Positions 16,976 through 24,597 of a DNA stretch of 64,000 nt are shown here, piece after piece. Both the position numbers and the translations under genes were made by a program. Positions within the stretch are counted from its first letter, which is position 1; each line of letters begins with the position of its first letter. Under the pieces are notes generated by a model. That model made no database searches and had not been told where the DNA came from. It saw only the letters and a program-made list of their open reading frames with translations. This DNA is from Methanocorpusculum labreanum Z (GTDB taxonomy: Archaea > Halobacteriota > Methanomicrobia > Methanomicrobiales > Methanocorpusculaceae), in assembly GCF_000015765.1 (NCBI RefSeq), contig NC_008942.1:883921-947920 (forward strand), in the 5' to 3' direction.

Positions 16976-17163
16976 TGAGCCGATAGGCTCGCTCTTAGTG
17001 GGGGCGGGTCGAATGCGAAGCAGACGACCTCAGCTGAGCAAACCGATGGTTTGCGATCAAATCTTTGATTTGCGACGACGGAGTGAACCAAATGGTTCAC
17101 TCTTAGTTAAGCAAGGTTTTTCCTTGCGACTGCAGACCAGGGATGAAGAGGGGGTTTACCCCC
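16976..17163 (+). repeat. Array of six perfect hairpins (repeat B array)
   Basis: In order: GAGCC-gata-GGCTC (16977-16990); GCAAACC-gat-GGTTTGC (17038-17054); CAAATC-ttt-GATTTG (17058-17072); GAGTGAACC-aaat-GGTTCACTC (17081-17102); GCAAGG-ttttt-CCTTGC (17111-17127); GGGGG-ttta-CCCCC (17150-17163). Between them recur CTTAGT, CAGCTGAG and GCGACGA-type linkers shared with the arrays at 20194, 27229, 39173, 44736 and 55975. The final stem ends one base before the ATG of the next gene (17165). Confidence 0.85.
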
Positions 17164-17164
17164 G

Positions 17165-17365
17165 ATGAAGCACTGGTATGATATTCCTGAATTAAGGGAT
17201 AAGGAGACGCTTCTTTGGATGTTTCGCAAAGGAATGACGCGTCAGGAGATCGCAGAGGTGGTTGGGTGTCCCGTGTCGGCGGTGCGTACAGCAGAACTGC
17301 GGCATACGCTGAAAAAGCCGGTGATCATTATATCCGAGGAGCTTCGGCAAAAGCTGAAGCTCTAA
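17165..17365 (+). CDS. Small helix-turn-helix protein
   Basis: 66 residues. LLWMFRKGMTRQEIAEVVGC followed by PVSAVRTAELRHTL is a clear helix-turn-helix of the sigma-70-region-4/Hin resolvase type (Mx4EIAexxGxxxxxVr). The last 15 residues are a short helical tail. It would bind DNA as a small regulator, common on archaeal viruses and plasmids. The ATG comes one base after a GGGGG/CCCCC hairpin, so the ribosome-binding region is inside a stem-loop, which could control its translation. Confidence 0.65.
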   Translation: MKHWYDIPELRDKETLLWMFRKGMTRQEIAEVVGCPVSAVRTAELRHTLKKPVIIISEELRQKLKL

Positions 17366-17621
17366 TTATCCTATTTTTTGGGATTATCAAAGAAGTCGAT
17401 AAGTTCACTCAAGCAAACAGAAGGGTTGTGAATGAGCTGCAATGGGAAGATACGAGGTGGGTTTTTACGTATCATTTAATTCACAAAGAGAGATGCGCGA
17501 TTATCACAATATGTATCACGCGCGCGTGAGATTTGGGAGTGAATATAATGTACAATAACCAAAAAATACCCACAATAATTTGACCAGCATATTAATATTA
17601 CGTTGCATTATATCGAATAAT

Positions 17622-17816
17622 ATGAAAAAAATCATCGAACAAAACACGAATGTCCGGATCTCAATTGAAGCAACGATCTGGGTCTTTTGTACAATTGTGA
17701 TTATACTCACTTATCTGGCCAAAATTGATTTAGGTATCATTGAAATTTTCTGTTGGTTTGTTTTTATAGGGGGCATTTTTCTTTGCGTCGTCAGATTTGT
17801 CTTAAATAATTTTTAG
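17622..17816 (+). CDS. Small two-helix membrane protein
   Basis: 64 residues from the ATG at 17622: a charged start KKIIEQNTNVRISIEA, then two hydrophobic segments (about 17-37 and 42-60). AT-rich, unlike the GC-rich cassette before it. No family recognised and no clear ribosome site, so it may be a chance frame; the regular membrane topology favours a real gene. Small membrane proteins of this type occur in archaeal mobile elements. Confidence 0.4.
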   Translation: MKKIIEQNTNVRISIEATIWVFCTIVIILTYLAKIDLGIIEIFCWFVFIGGIFLCVVRFVLNNF

Positions 17817-18215
17817 CTTGAAAAGAGTTTTATTCATGGAAACAGGTGCAATTTCCCATTTGGGGGATCATTCTCCATTTAATAACGTTGATTTCACCTT
17901 TTTATTATGCCCATACCGCGGACATCTCGTCATTGTAATCTTACTAGAGATACGATATGGAACATGTATGGTTGTCTCTGAACACAAGAGATAAACAACC
18001 GCGCCGATCAGCGGTTGGTTTTATCTCATCTATTCACGCCTTGTCAACTTTTTTTTCACTTCAAAAATTTGCTGGCTGTCAAATCCATAATATTCCCCAT
18101 ATAAACCCACCTTTTTTGTGAAAAATTCGCAAAAACTTTACCGCTATCCCTACACTCATCCAAGAATATAATCAGAGGTTGGACGGGGCCCCAACCGATC
18201 TCGGGACTGAAAAAC
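17817..18215. other. Intergenic region with palindromes
   Basis: Contains a hairpin at 17988-18027, GAGATAA/TTATCTC and CAACCGC/GCGGTTG around the loop GCCGATCA, made of repeat-C-like arms. A compact palindrome GGTTGG...CCAACC (18177-18196) sits just upstream of the next gene. AGAATATAAT at about 18162-18171 may be its TATA box. No gene seen. Confidence 0.5.
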
Positions 18216-18707
18216 ATGACAGCAGATTTTGTGCAGACAGCAATCTCGAAGTCCGCAAAGAGGACTTTCACTGCAGAGTTTACGAACGCCGCCGCGTTTG
18301 ATGCGATCATCGCAGAAATTACCGGCGTGGATAACCCCCTCGGCCTTGCCAAAGTCGAGCTCGGGAAGCAGACCTACAAGACATATGTCGGCTACTTCGA
18401 CCCGAACACCTCCGAAATGAACGGCAAGGTCCAGGTCACGGCCTACACGCGGGCCGAATACGCTGCCGCGATCACCGCTCTTACCGGCAGTGCGGATCTT
18501 AAGACGGCATTTGGGAACGGCGGCACGGCAGAGACTTCGGAGATCGGTACCGAAGCGACATGGAACGTCCGGATCTCCTGCGTTCTCGGCACGGATTCGT
18601 TCCAGATCAGCCTGAACCGGGATTCGATGACCGTCTCCGGTTATGCCGATGATGCGACCCTTGCAGCGGTCGATGCTTGGGCAGACACCAAGCCGGCCCT
18701 CAACTAA
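18216..18707 (+). CDS. Unknown protein, possible virion or cassette protein
   Basis: 163 residues, acidic, Ala- and Thr-rich, with alternating hydrophobic patterns that suggest mostly beta strands: TYKTYVGYFDPNTSEMNGKV, ATWNVRISCVLGTDSFQISL, then NRDSMTVSGYADDATLAAVD. No signal peptide and no recognised domain. Codon use is GC-rich. It is followed 16 bases later by a 34-residue membrane peptide gene and then a strong terminator, so the two form a short transcription unit. A structural protein of a small element is plausible from composition and setting, but this is inference only. Confidence 0.6.
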   Translation: MTADFVQTAISKSAKRTFTAEFTNAAAFDAIIAEITGVDNPLGLAKVELGKQTYKTYVGYFDPNTSEMNGKVQVTAYTRAEYAAAITALTGSADLKTAFGNGGTAETSEIGTEATWNVRISCVLGTDSFQISLNRDSMTVSGYADDATLAAVDAWADTKPALN

Positions 18708-18722
18708 AGGGGGCAGCGAGGC

Positions 18723-18827
18723 ATGCATATCTCCGGACGCCTTCGGCGGCTCATCCTGATGTTCCTTGGGTTTCTCATCATGCTTTTTGGGAAACTGACC
18801 GGGGAACTGGGATCGACGCAAAAGTAA
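18723..18827 (+). CDS. 34-residue membrane peptide
   Basis: ATG at 18723, TAA at 18825-18827. Sequence pattern: HISGRLRRL (basic), a hydrophobic core ILMFLGFLIMLFGKL, then TGELGSTQK. One membrane helix with a positive N-terminus. It lies 16 bases after the 163-residue gene with GAGG near its start, and a terminator follows directly. Too short for most gene finders, but position and topology support it. Confidence 0.5.
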   Translation: MHISGRLRRLILMFLGFLIMLFGKLTGELGSTQK

Positions 18828-18841
18828 AGCATCCAAACACC

Positions 18842-18868
18842 GCCGGGATTTTCCCGGCACTTTTTTTT
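18842..18868 (+). terminator. Hairpin and T8 terminator
   Basis: Stem GCCGGGA / TCCCGGC with loop TTT, then AC and eight T. Placed 15 bases after the stop of the 34-residue peptide gene, it should end the 18216-18827 unit. Confidence 0.8.
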
Positions 18869-19006
18869 CATCCGGAGTCAAATTCCCTCGCCGGATACTA
18901 CCCATGACCTTGGAAATAGCTATTTGAGGGTATAAAACCAATATATTATAGAACGAAAGCAGCACCTGAATACCTGCATGCTGCCGGATCTTTTTCTGTG
19001 ATCATC

Positions 19007-19993
19007 ATGACTGATACCTTTGAAAAATGCAGATATTATAAAAAACGGATAGACGCATTACGTCCATTTCCTCCGGAAACACTCTCTTCATTAAAGGAAT
19101 ACTTCCGTATAGGTCTCACCTACACCAGCAATGCAATAGAAGGGAACAGTCTTACCGAATCGGAAACAAAGGTCCTCATTGAAGACGGACTCACCGTCAG
19201 CGGCAAGCCTCTGCGTGATATCTATGAAACACTCGGTCATGCCAAAGCATACGGATACATATACGACATCCTTTCAGCCCAAACAATAACCGAAGACCAT
19301 ATCAAAACACTCCACCGGTTATTCTATGACCAGATAGACAAAGGCAACGCAGGCATCTACCGGACAGAGCGTGTTGTTGTCACTGGAAGTCATTACCCCT
19401 TGCCAAAACCGGATCAGATTCCGGATAAAATGAAAAAATATATCGATTGGTTCAATGCCCATGAAAAAACTACTGATCCGGTCAAATTTGCAGCATTGTC
19501 ACACCAGAAATTCGTCTTCATCCACCCCTTCATCGACGGCAACGGACGGGTTGCAAGACTCATCATGAACCTGGTATTATTACGTGCAGGATATCAGATC
19601 TGCATCATTCCGCCAATACTCCGGCATGAATACGTCGAATCCCTCGAACTCGCACATAAAGATACAAAACCTTTCATCGAATTCATTGCAGAACGGATCG
19701 TCGAAACGGAAAAGGACATCCTGAGATTATTTGGAGAGTCAACATCGATGCATGAAGGTGCAAAGCAGATAAATGAAGGTGCAAATCCGAAGGTCAGCCT
19801 GGAAAATGAAGGAGTAAATGCAGTATTGAAACTCATAACATGGCAGCCGGGTCTCAATACCAGAGATTTGTCTGAACTGACAGGTAAAAGCAGATCCAGT
19901 GTTGAAAGGTACATCCGTGTTCTCAAAACCAACGGCATGATCGAGTTCCGGGGTGCTGCAAAAAACGGCGGGTATTACCCGCGGAACGAATGA
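19007..19993 (+). CDS. Fic-domain protein with C-terminal winged helix
   Basis: A 328-residue Fic (filamentation induced by cAMP) protein. The catalytic motif HPFIDGNGR is intact at residues 173-181, so it should transfer AMP or a related group to a target hydroxyl. The N-terminal inhibitory helix motif S-N-A-I-E-G-N (41-47) matches (S/T)xxxE(G/N), so this is a self-inhibited class II protein. The C-terminal region (about 265-328, LITWQPGLNTRDLSELTGKS) looks like a winged helix-turn-helix. Such proteins are often stand-alone stress or toxin-like regulators. A GTG at 18998 is an alternative start. Confidence 0.9.
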   Translation: MTDTFEKCRYYKKRIDALRPFPPETLSSLKEYFRIGLTYTSNAIEGNSLTESETKVLIEDGLTVSGKPLRDIYETLGHAKAYGYIYDILSAQTITEDHIKTLHRLFYDQIDKGNAGIYRTERVVVTGSHYPLPKPDQIPDKMKKYIDWFNAHEKTTDPVKFAALSHQKFVFIHPFIDGNGRVARLIMNLVLLRAGYQICIIPPILRHEYVESLELAHKDTKPFIEFIAERIVETEKDILRLFGESTSMHEGAKQINEGANPKVSLENEGVNAVLKLITWQPGLNTRDLSELTGKSRSSVERYIRVLKTNGMIEFRGAAKNGGYYPRNE

Positions 19994-20340
19994 GTGAAAG
20001 AGAGTTATCAACGGAAATACTCAGTCGCCTTTCCTGCGAAAATATCATATGTGATTATTGCTCAAATGCAAAATATTCACACTTCAAATATAATTTATGT
20101 TTCCAGACCTGAAAAAATCATCTGACAGACATACCCAAATTGGGATGATATACTCTTACGAATCGGGATATTAGTACACAGACACGCCCGCTTGCAAGGC
20201 AAAGCCTTGCTCGGCTAGGGGCGCACTGCGGGCAGCCCGCCTCGGCTAAGGTCGTCCGCTTTCAGCGTCCAACCCGCACCCCAAATAGGAATCCTGATAT
20301 CGTCTTCCCGCCATAAAACACCATACGGAGACATTATCCC
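19994..20340. other. Intergenic region with repeat B/A composite
   Basis: The first half is AT-rich without a recognisable signal. The second half (20188-20290) is an inverted repeat-B composite described separately. No gene. Confidence 0.6.
20188..20290 (-). repeat. Repeat B composite joined to a repeat A end
   Basis: On the minus strand: GGGTGCGGGTTGGACGCTGA, AAGCGGACGACCTTAGCCGAG, hairpin GCGGGC-t-GCCCGC (20228-20240), AGTGCGCCCCTAGCCGAG, hairpin GCAAGGC-ttt-GCCTTGC (20194-20210). The leading GGGGTGCGGG is the outer end of repeat A, so a B unit abuts half of an A unit. Confidence 0.8.
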
Positions 20341-21264
20341 ATGCAGTACCTCATCACCGGCGGCGCCGGCTTCATCGCATCCCACATCGCAGAAGAACTC
20401 ATCCGGAAAAATCATGACGTCACACTCCTCGACGACATGTCTGCAGGCAGCACGAAAAATATCCAGCCCGACGCCGAGTTCATCAAAGGATCGGTCACCG
20501 ACCGCCCCCTCCTCGCTGAAATCTGCAAAACCCACAGCTTCGAAGGGATCTTTCATCTTGCAGCGGTAGCAAGCGTGCAGAAATCGATCGAGGATCCGCT
20601 CCTCGTCCACGAGGTCAACGCGACAGGGACACTCAATATCCTCAACGCCGCAAAAGAACACGGCATTCGAAAGGTCGTCCTTTCTGCATCGGCCGCGGCA
20701 TACGGCGACAACCCGGTGTTCCCAAAAAGAGAGGACATGCTTCCCGAGCCTCTCTCGCCTTATGCGGTCTCGAAGATCACAGCAGAGATGTACTGCAGAA
20801 ACTTTGCCGACCTCTTCGGCGTCGAGACCACAGCTCTTCGATACTTCAACGTCTTCGGTCCGCGTCAGGACCCAAACGCCGAGTATGCGGCAGTCATCCC
20901 GAAGTTCACTGAACGAATTGTCCATGACAAAAAGCCGGTCATCTTCGGTGACGGGAACCAGACCCGCGACTTCGTCTTCGTCAAAGACGTCGTTCTCGCA
21001 AACATGCTCGCGATGAACTCCCATACATGCGGGACATTCAACATCGGGACCGGCATCCAAACCTCCTTAAACGACCTTGCAGGAATGATCATGCGGGCAG
21101 CCGGCATCAGCTGCGATATAATCTATGAAGCGCCAAGACCGGGCGACATCAGATACTCGGTCGCCGACATATCGAAAGCGAAACCGGAACTGGGATACGC
21201 ACCGAAATACTCGATCGAAGACGGAATCAAAGAGACGGTGGAATACTTCAGAGATCTTCTTTGA
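20341..21264 (+). CDS. UDP-sugar C4-epimerase (GalE/WbpP-like SDR)
   Basis: A 307-residue extended SDR. The NAD motif GGAGFIASH lies at residues 7-15, FHLAAVASVQKSIEDP at about 75, the active-site SASAAAYG at about 118, and Y-x3-K in YAVSKITAE at about 141. TALRYFNVFGPRQDPNAEYA is typical of UDP-glucose or UDP-N-acetylglucosamine 4-epimerases. It probably supplies UDP-galactose or an N-acetyl analogue for surface glycans; the exact sugar is not decided by what I see. It stands alone between two repeat-rich spacers. Confidence 0.85.
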   Translation: MQYLITGGAGFIASHIAEELIRKNHDVTLLDDMSAGSTKNIQPDAEFIKGSVTDRPLLAEICKTHSFEGIFHLAAVASVQKSIEDPLLVHEVNATGTLNILNAAKEHGIRKVVLSASAAAYGDNPVFPKREDMLPEPLSPYAVSKITAEMYCRNFADLFGVETTALRYFNVFGPRQDPNAEYAAVIPKFTERIVHDKKPVIFGDGNQTRDFVFVKDVVLANMLAMNSHTCGTFNIGTGIQTSLNDLAGMIMRAAGISCDIIYEAPRPGDIRYSVADISKAKPELGYAPKYSIEDGIKETVEYFRDLL

Positions 21265-21367
21265 AAAATAGACCGGAGAACAGGACACACATATCAAACC
21301 ACATGCGCTGATTTTGTGTGTTTGGGTCCTATTGATTCAAATAAGCAGTATATCTCTCATATATTCT

Positions 21368-21427
21368 TGGGGTGCGGGAGGGCGACTTCGGCGTGGAGCC
21401 CGACGCGGTGAAGTATCCTATTTTTTT
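21368..21427 (-). repeat. Dispersed repeat A, inverted copy
   Basis: GGGGTGCGGGAGGGCGACTT, CGGCGTGGAGCCCGACGCGG, then TATCCTATTTTTTT. As read on the plus strand it is a GC-rich hairpin followed by T7, 100 bases after the epimerase stop, so it could terminate that transcript. Confidence 0.8.
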
Positions 21428-21540
21428 GAGGCACACACTCACCTCAATTCTTTTGTAGCTGAACATTCCTGAACACTCGAATTAAGGGATATTCGATTTA
21501 TAATCGCTATAATACATATTTTAGCCCATGAGATTTTATT

Positions 21541-21648
21541 AGGATATTCCACCGCGGGACGCTCTGCGCCGGATCGCAAATCAAAGATTTGCTCAACTGA
21601 GGGCGTTCGTTTCCAGCGTCCACCCCGTAGTCGCGTCCCCGCACCCCA
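21541..21648 (+). repeat. Repeat A copy interrupted by a B unit
   Basis: Left half AGGATATTCCACCGCGGGAC plus GCTCTGCGCCGGA; right half TAGTCGCGTCCCCGCACCCC. Between them, at the apex of the A hairpin, lie about 54 foreign bases (21574-21627). Their reverse complement starts CGGGGTGGACGCTGGAAACG and ends with the GCAAATC-ttt-GATTTGC hairpin and GA. Confidence 0.85.
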
Positions 21649-21685
21649 AAATACATGAAAGGTATTACTTTTCGCTAATCTCCCC

Positions 21686-23620
21686 TCATGACCCGCCTCT
21701 CAACTCCTTCACCCGATCCCTCAGCTGGATCGCCCGCTCGAAATCCAGCGCCGCCGCCGCCGCATTCATCTCGGCCTCCAGTTCGATGATCAGGTTCGGG
21801 ATCTCCGACTTCGGCAGGTGCCGGATATCCTTGATATCGACCTCCTTCTCCCGCACCGGTTTCTTGATCGTCACCGGCGTGATCCCGTGCTCTGTATTGA
21901 ACGCCATCTGCATCTCGCGGCGGCGTGCCGTCTCGGCAAGAGCCTCACGCATCGAATCCGTCATCTTATCGGCATACAGCACGACATGCGAGTCCGAGTT
22001 CCTGGCCGCCCGGCCGATGATCTGGATAAGACTCCTGGCATCCCGCAGGAACCCCTCCTTATCTGCATCCAGAATACCGATGAACCCGATCTCCGGGATA
22101 TCCAGCCCCTCCCTTAACAGATTGATGCCGACCAGAACATCGAACATCCCAAGCCTGAGCTGACGGATAAGCTCGGTCCGCTCCAGTGTCTGGATCTCCG
22201 AATGCAGATACCGGGTCTTGATCCCCTGCCCCGCAAGATACTCGGTCAGCTCTTCGGCGAGTTTTTTTGTGAGCGTCGTCACAAGAGCACGGTCGCCCCG
22301 CCCGATGACGGCGCTGATCTCTCTCAGCAGATCATCCGTCTGGCCCGTGATCGGCCGGACCTCAACCACCGGATCAACGAGACCAGTCGGGCGGATGATC
22401 TGCTCGATGATCTGTGACGAATACTTCCGCTCGTAATCTCCCGGCGTTGCCGAAACGAAGATCACCTGTTTGAGATACTTCTCGAACTCAACGAACTTCA
22501 GCGGCCGGTTGTCGAACGCACTCGGCAGACGGAACCCGTATTCCACAAGGGACTGCTTGCGGGAATGATCGCCGTTGTACATCCCCCGGACCTGCGGGAG
22601 AGACTGATGGCTCTCGTCGATCACCATCAGAAAATCATCCGGGAAATAATCCAGCAGACAGTACGGCTTCTCTCCCGCGGCACGCCGGTCGAAGTGCCGG
22701 GAATAATTCTCGATCCCTTTACAGGAACCGGTCTCCTCGATCATCTCCAGATCATACTGGGTCCTCTGACGCAGCCGGTGCGCCGCAAGATCGTCCAGAC
22801 GGTTCTCGGCGAGCACCTCTTCCAGCTCTCCCCGGATCGAATCAATAGCTGCCTGCTTTTCCGACTCGGGCGTGACGAAATGGCGGGCCGGATAGATGAA
22901 GAAATACTCCATCCGCTCCTTCTCCTTTCCCGTGGTTTTATCGATCTCACTGATCCTGTCGATCGTGTCGCCGAACAGTTCGATCCTGATGATATTATTG
23001 AAATAACCCGGGATCAGATCCACCGTGTCGCCTTTGACCCGGAACCGACCGGGCATCAACTCGATGTCGTTTCTCTCGAAAAGGATCGAGAGCAGCCGTT
23101 CGAGAAGTTCGCGGCGGGTGATTTTTTGTCCCCTGCGGACCTCGAACCCGAGATTCTGGAAGTTTTCCGGGTTGCCGAGACCGTAAATACAGGAAACCGA
23201 CGCGACCACGATCGTATCCCGGTGCGAGAGGATCGACGCGGTCGCGGCAAGACGCATCATCTCAATTTTCGGATTGATGGAGGCGTCCTTTTCTATATAC
23301 TGATCCTTTTTCGCGATGTAACTCTCCGGCTGATAGTAGTCATAGTAGGAGATGAAGTACTCGACGTGATTGTTCGGAAAAAAATCCTTGAACTCGTTGT
23401 AGAGCTGGGCGGCGAGAGTCTTGTTATGGGCCAGAACGAGAGTCGGGCGCTGAACGTTCTGGATGACGTTTGCGATCGTAAACGTCTTCCCCGAACCGGT
23501 GACCCCGAGAAGCGTCTGAAACTGCTCACCATCGAGAAGGCCTTCGGTCAGTTCTTCGATCGCTTCCGGCTGGGATCCTTTCGGCGAATAGGTGGATTGA
23601 AGCGAGAACTGATCAGGCAT
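21686..23620 (-). CDS. uvrB: Excinuclease ABC subunit B
   Basis: A 644-residue UvrB, the damage-verifying helicase-like subunit of nucleotide excision repair. Walker A GVTGSGKTFT lies at about residues 39-48, the damage-binding beta-hairpin region YYDYYQPESYI at about 92, DESH at about 336, and the helicase motifs VGINLLREGLDIPEIGF and QIIGRAARN in the second half. The C-terminal UVR motif (AAAALDFERAIQLRDRVKEL) that binds UvrC is present. Length is near normal. It is translated two bases after the DUF4013 gene stop. uvrC lies 26 kb away in this window; uvrA is not in view. Confidence 0.97.
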   Translation of the reverse strand: MPDQFSLQSTYSPKGSQPEAIEELTEGLLDGEQFQTLLGVTGSGKTFTIANVIQNVQRPTLVLAHNKTLAAQLYNEFKDFFPNNHVEYFISYYDYYQPESYIAKKDQYIEKDASINPKIEMMRLAATASILSHRDTIVVASVSCIYGLGNPENFQNLGFEVRRGQKITRRELLERLLSILFERNDIELMPGRFRVKGDTVDLIPGYFNNIIRIELFGDTIDRISEIDKTTGKEKERMEYFFIYPARHFVTPESEKQAAIDSIRGELEEVLAENRLDDLAAHRLRQRTQYDLEMIEETGSCKGIENYSRHFDRRAAGEKPYCLLDYFPDDFLMVIDESHQSLPQVRGMYNGDHSRKQSLVEYGFRLPSAFDNRPLKFVEFEKYLKQVIFVSATPGDYERKYSSQIIEQIIRPTGLVDPVVEVRPITGQTDDLLREISAVIGRGDRALVTTLTKKLAEELTEYLAGQGIKTRYLHSEIQTLERTELIRQLRLGMFDVLVGINLLREGLDIPEIGFIGILDADKEGFLRDARSLIQIIGRAARNSDSHVVLYADKMTDSMREALAETARRREMQMAFNTEHGITPVTIKKPVREKEVDIKDIRHLPKSEIPNLIIELEAEMNAAAAALDFERAIQLRDRVKELRGGS

Positions 23621-23622
23621 TT

Positions 23623-24531
23623 TCAGAAATCATCGAAGTCTACGTCGTCCTCTTCGGGGACCCGGAATGCCGTGTCGTAGACCTCGGAGAGGTATCTGAT
23701 GAAAAAGACCATGATCGGGATCATTACAAAGAGATACACGCCGATCAGAATCACGATCGCGACGCCGTTGTAGGCAAATATCTGGGCAAGCAGGATCAGG
23801 ATGAACGTGACTAAAAGGAAGAGGATGCTCATGATCACAAGCGAAAGAATGTAGTCGTACCATCCGATCTTTTTAATGATATCTGCGATCCCGCGTATAT
23901 GGGTCGCTTCTGCAAGCGAGCCGGAGCGTGTCAGATGGACGAGTCCGACAAACGCAAACAGCGAGACCAGAATGATCGTGATGAACTCAACGGCCACATA
24001 TGAGAGAGTGATCAGAACGGTAAACAGACTTTCCAGCGCCAGAACATCGATCGTCGTATAAAATCCTGCCTCGGGAAACAGATAGTAAAAGATCATCGCA
24101 TAAATGAGCGAGATGACGATGATCGGAATCGCGTAATAGAGAATGACGAAGTTGATCCGCCAGCCGCTGAAAAACAGTCCCCAGAGATTCGTATGGTCGG
24201 GCATCTCGGAACTATCGCTTTTTGCGATCCGATAACAGTATCCCTGGATCAGCGGCACGAAGAAGACGCAACACAGGCTCAGAATAACGGCGAAATACTG
24301 CAGGAGTCCCGACAGGCTCGCTGCCGTGAATCCGTAGTTGTCGTTGACAAACACGTTCACAAGTACCGGGAGAACCGCCATCTGGAGGATAAGCGAGGAG
24401 ATTGCAAGACACACAAGGATGGGTAATGCGACATAGAGAAAAAGCACGATCCAGCGTGGAAGCTGTTTCAGGGCGAAAAATGCCTCTTTGGTATAGGTAT
24501 AAGCTCCAGATATAATGTCTGCGTGTTCCAT
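23623..24531 (-). CDS. DUF4013-like integral membrane protein
   Basis: 302 residues with six or more membrane helices and an acidic C-terminal tail (VPEEDDVDFDDF). The start EHADIISGAYTYTKEAFFAL and the arrangement of paired helices resemble DUF4013 proteins, which are widespread in methanogens and of unknown function. Two clearer DUF4013 genes occur at 59917 and 60715. It lies directly upstream of uvrB with two bases between them, so the two are probably co-transcribed, though no functional link is obvious. Confidence 0.65.
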   Translation of the reverse strand: MEHADIISGAYTYTKEAFFALKQLPRWIVLFLYVALPILVCLAISSLILQMAVLPVLVNVFVNDNYGFTAASLSGLLQYFAVILSLCCVFFVPLIQGYCYRIAKSDSSEMPDHTNLWGLFFSGWRINFVILYYAIPIIVISLIYAMIFYYLFPEAGFYTTIDVLALESLFTVLITLSYVAVEFITIILVSLFAFVGLVHLTRSGSLAEATHIRGIADIIKKIGWYDYILSLVIMSILFLLVTFILILLAQIFAYNGVAIVILIGVYLFVMIPIMVFFIRYLSEVYDTAFRVPEEDDVDFDDF

Positions 24532-24597
24532 GGGTGCCTTCCTTACGTAATTACTATTGTTGGACTCCGGTATTAATTGTTGGTTATGGCTCCGTGA

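Larger units (their letters stand above)
21265..21685. other. Intergenic region with two repeat A copies
   Basis: Holds repeat A copies 21368-21427 (inverted) and 21541-21648 (interrupted by a B unit). The rest is AT-rich. The two copies face each other between the convergent epimerase and uvrB ends, in a place where terminators for both genes would be expected. Confidence 0.65.

Noticed and set aside
16976-17163. CRISPR array
   Set aside because: Units are perfect palindromes with variable stems and uneven spacing, not constant repeats with unique spacers; no cas gene in the window.
22565-23680. 371-codon plus-strand open frame opposite uvrB
   Set aside because: It is a shadow of the highly conserved uvrB frame on the minus strand; its translation is Arg/Asp-rich with no family pattern.
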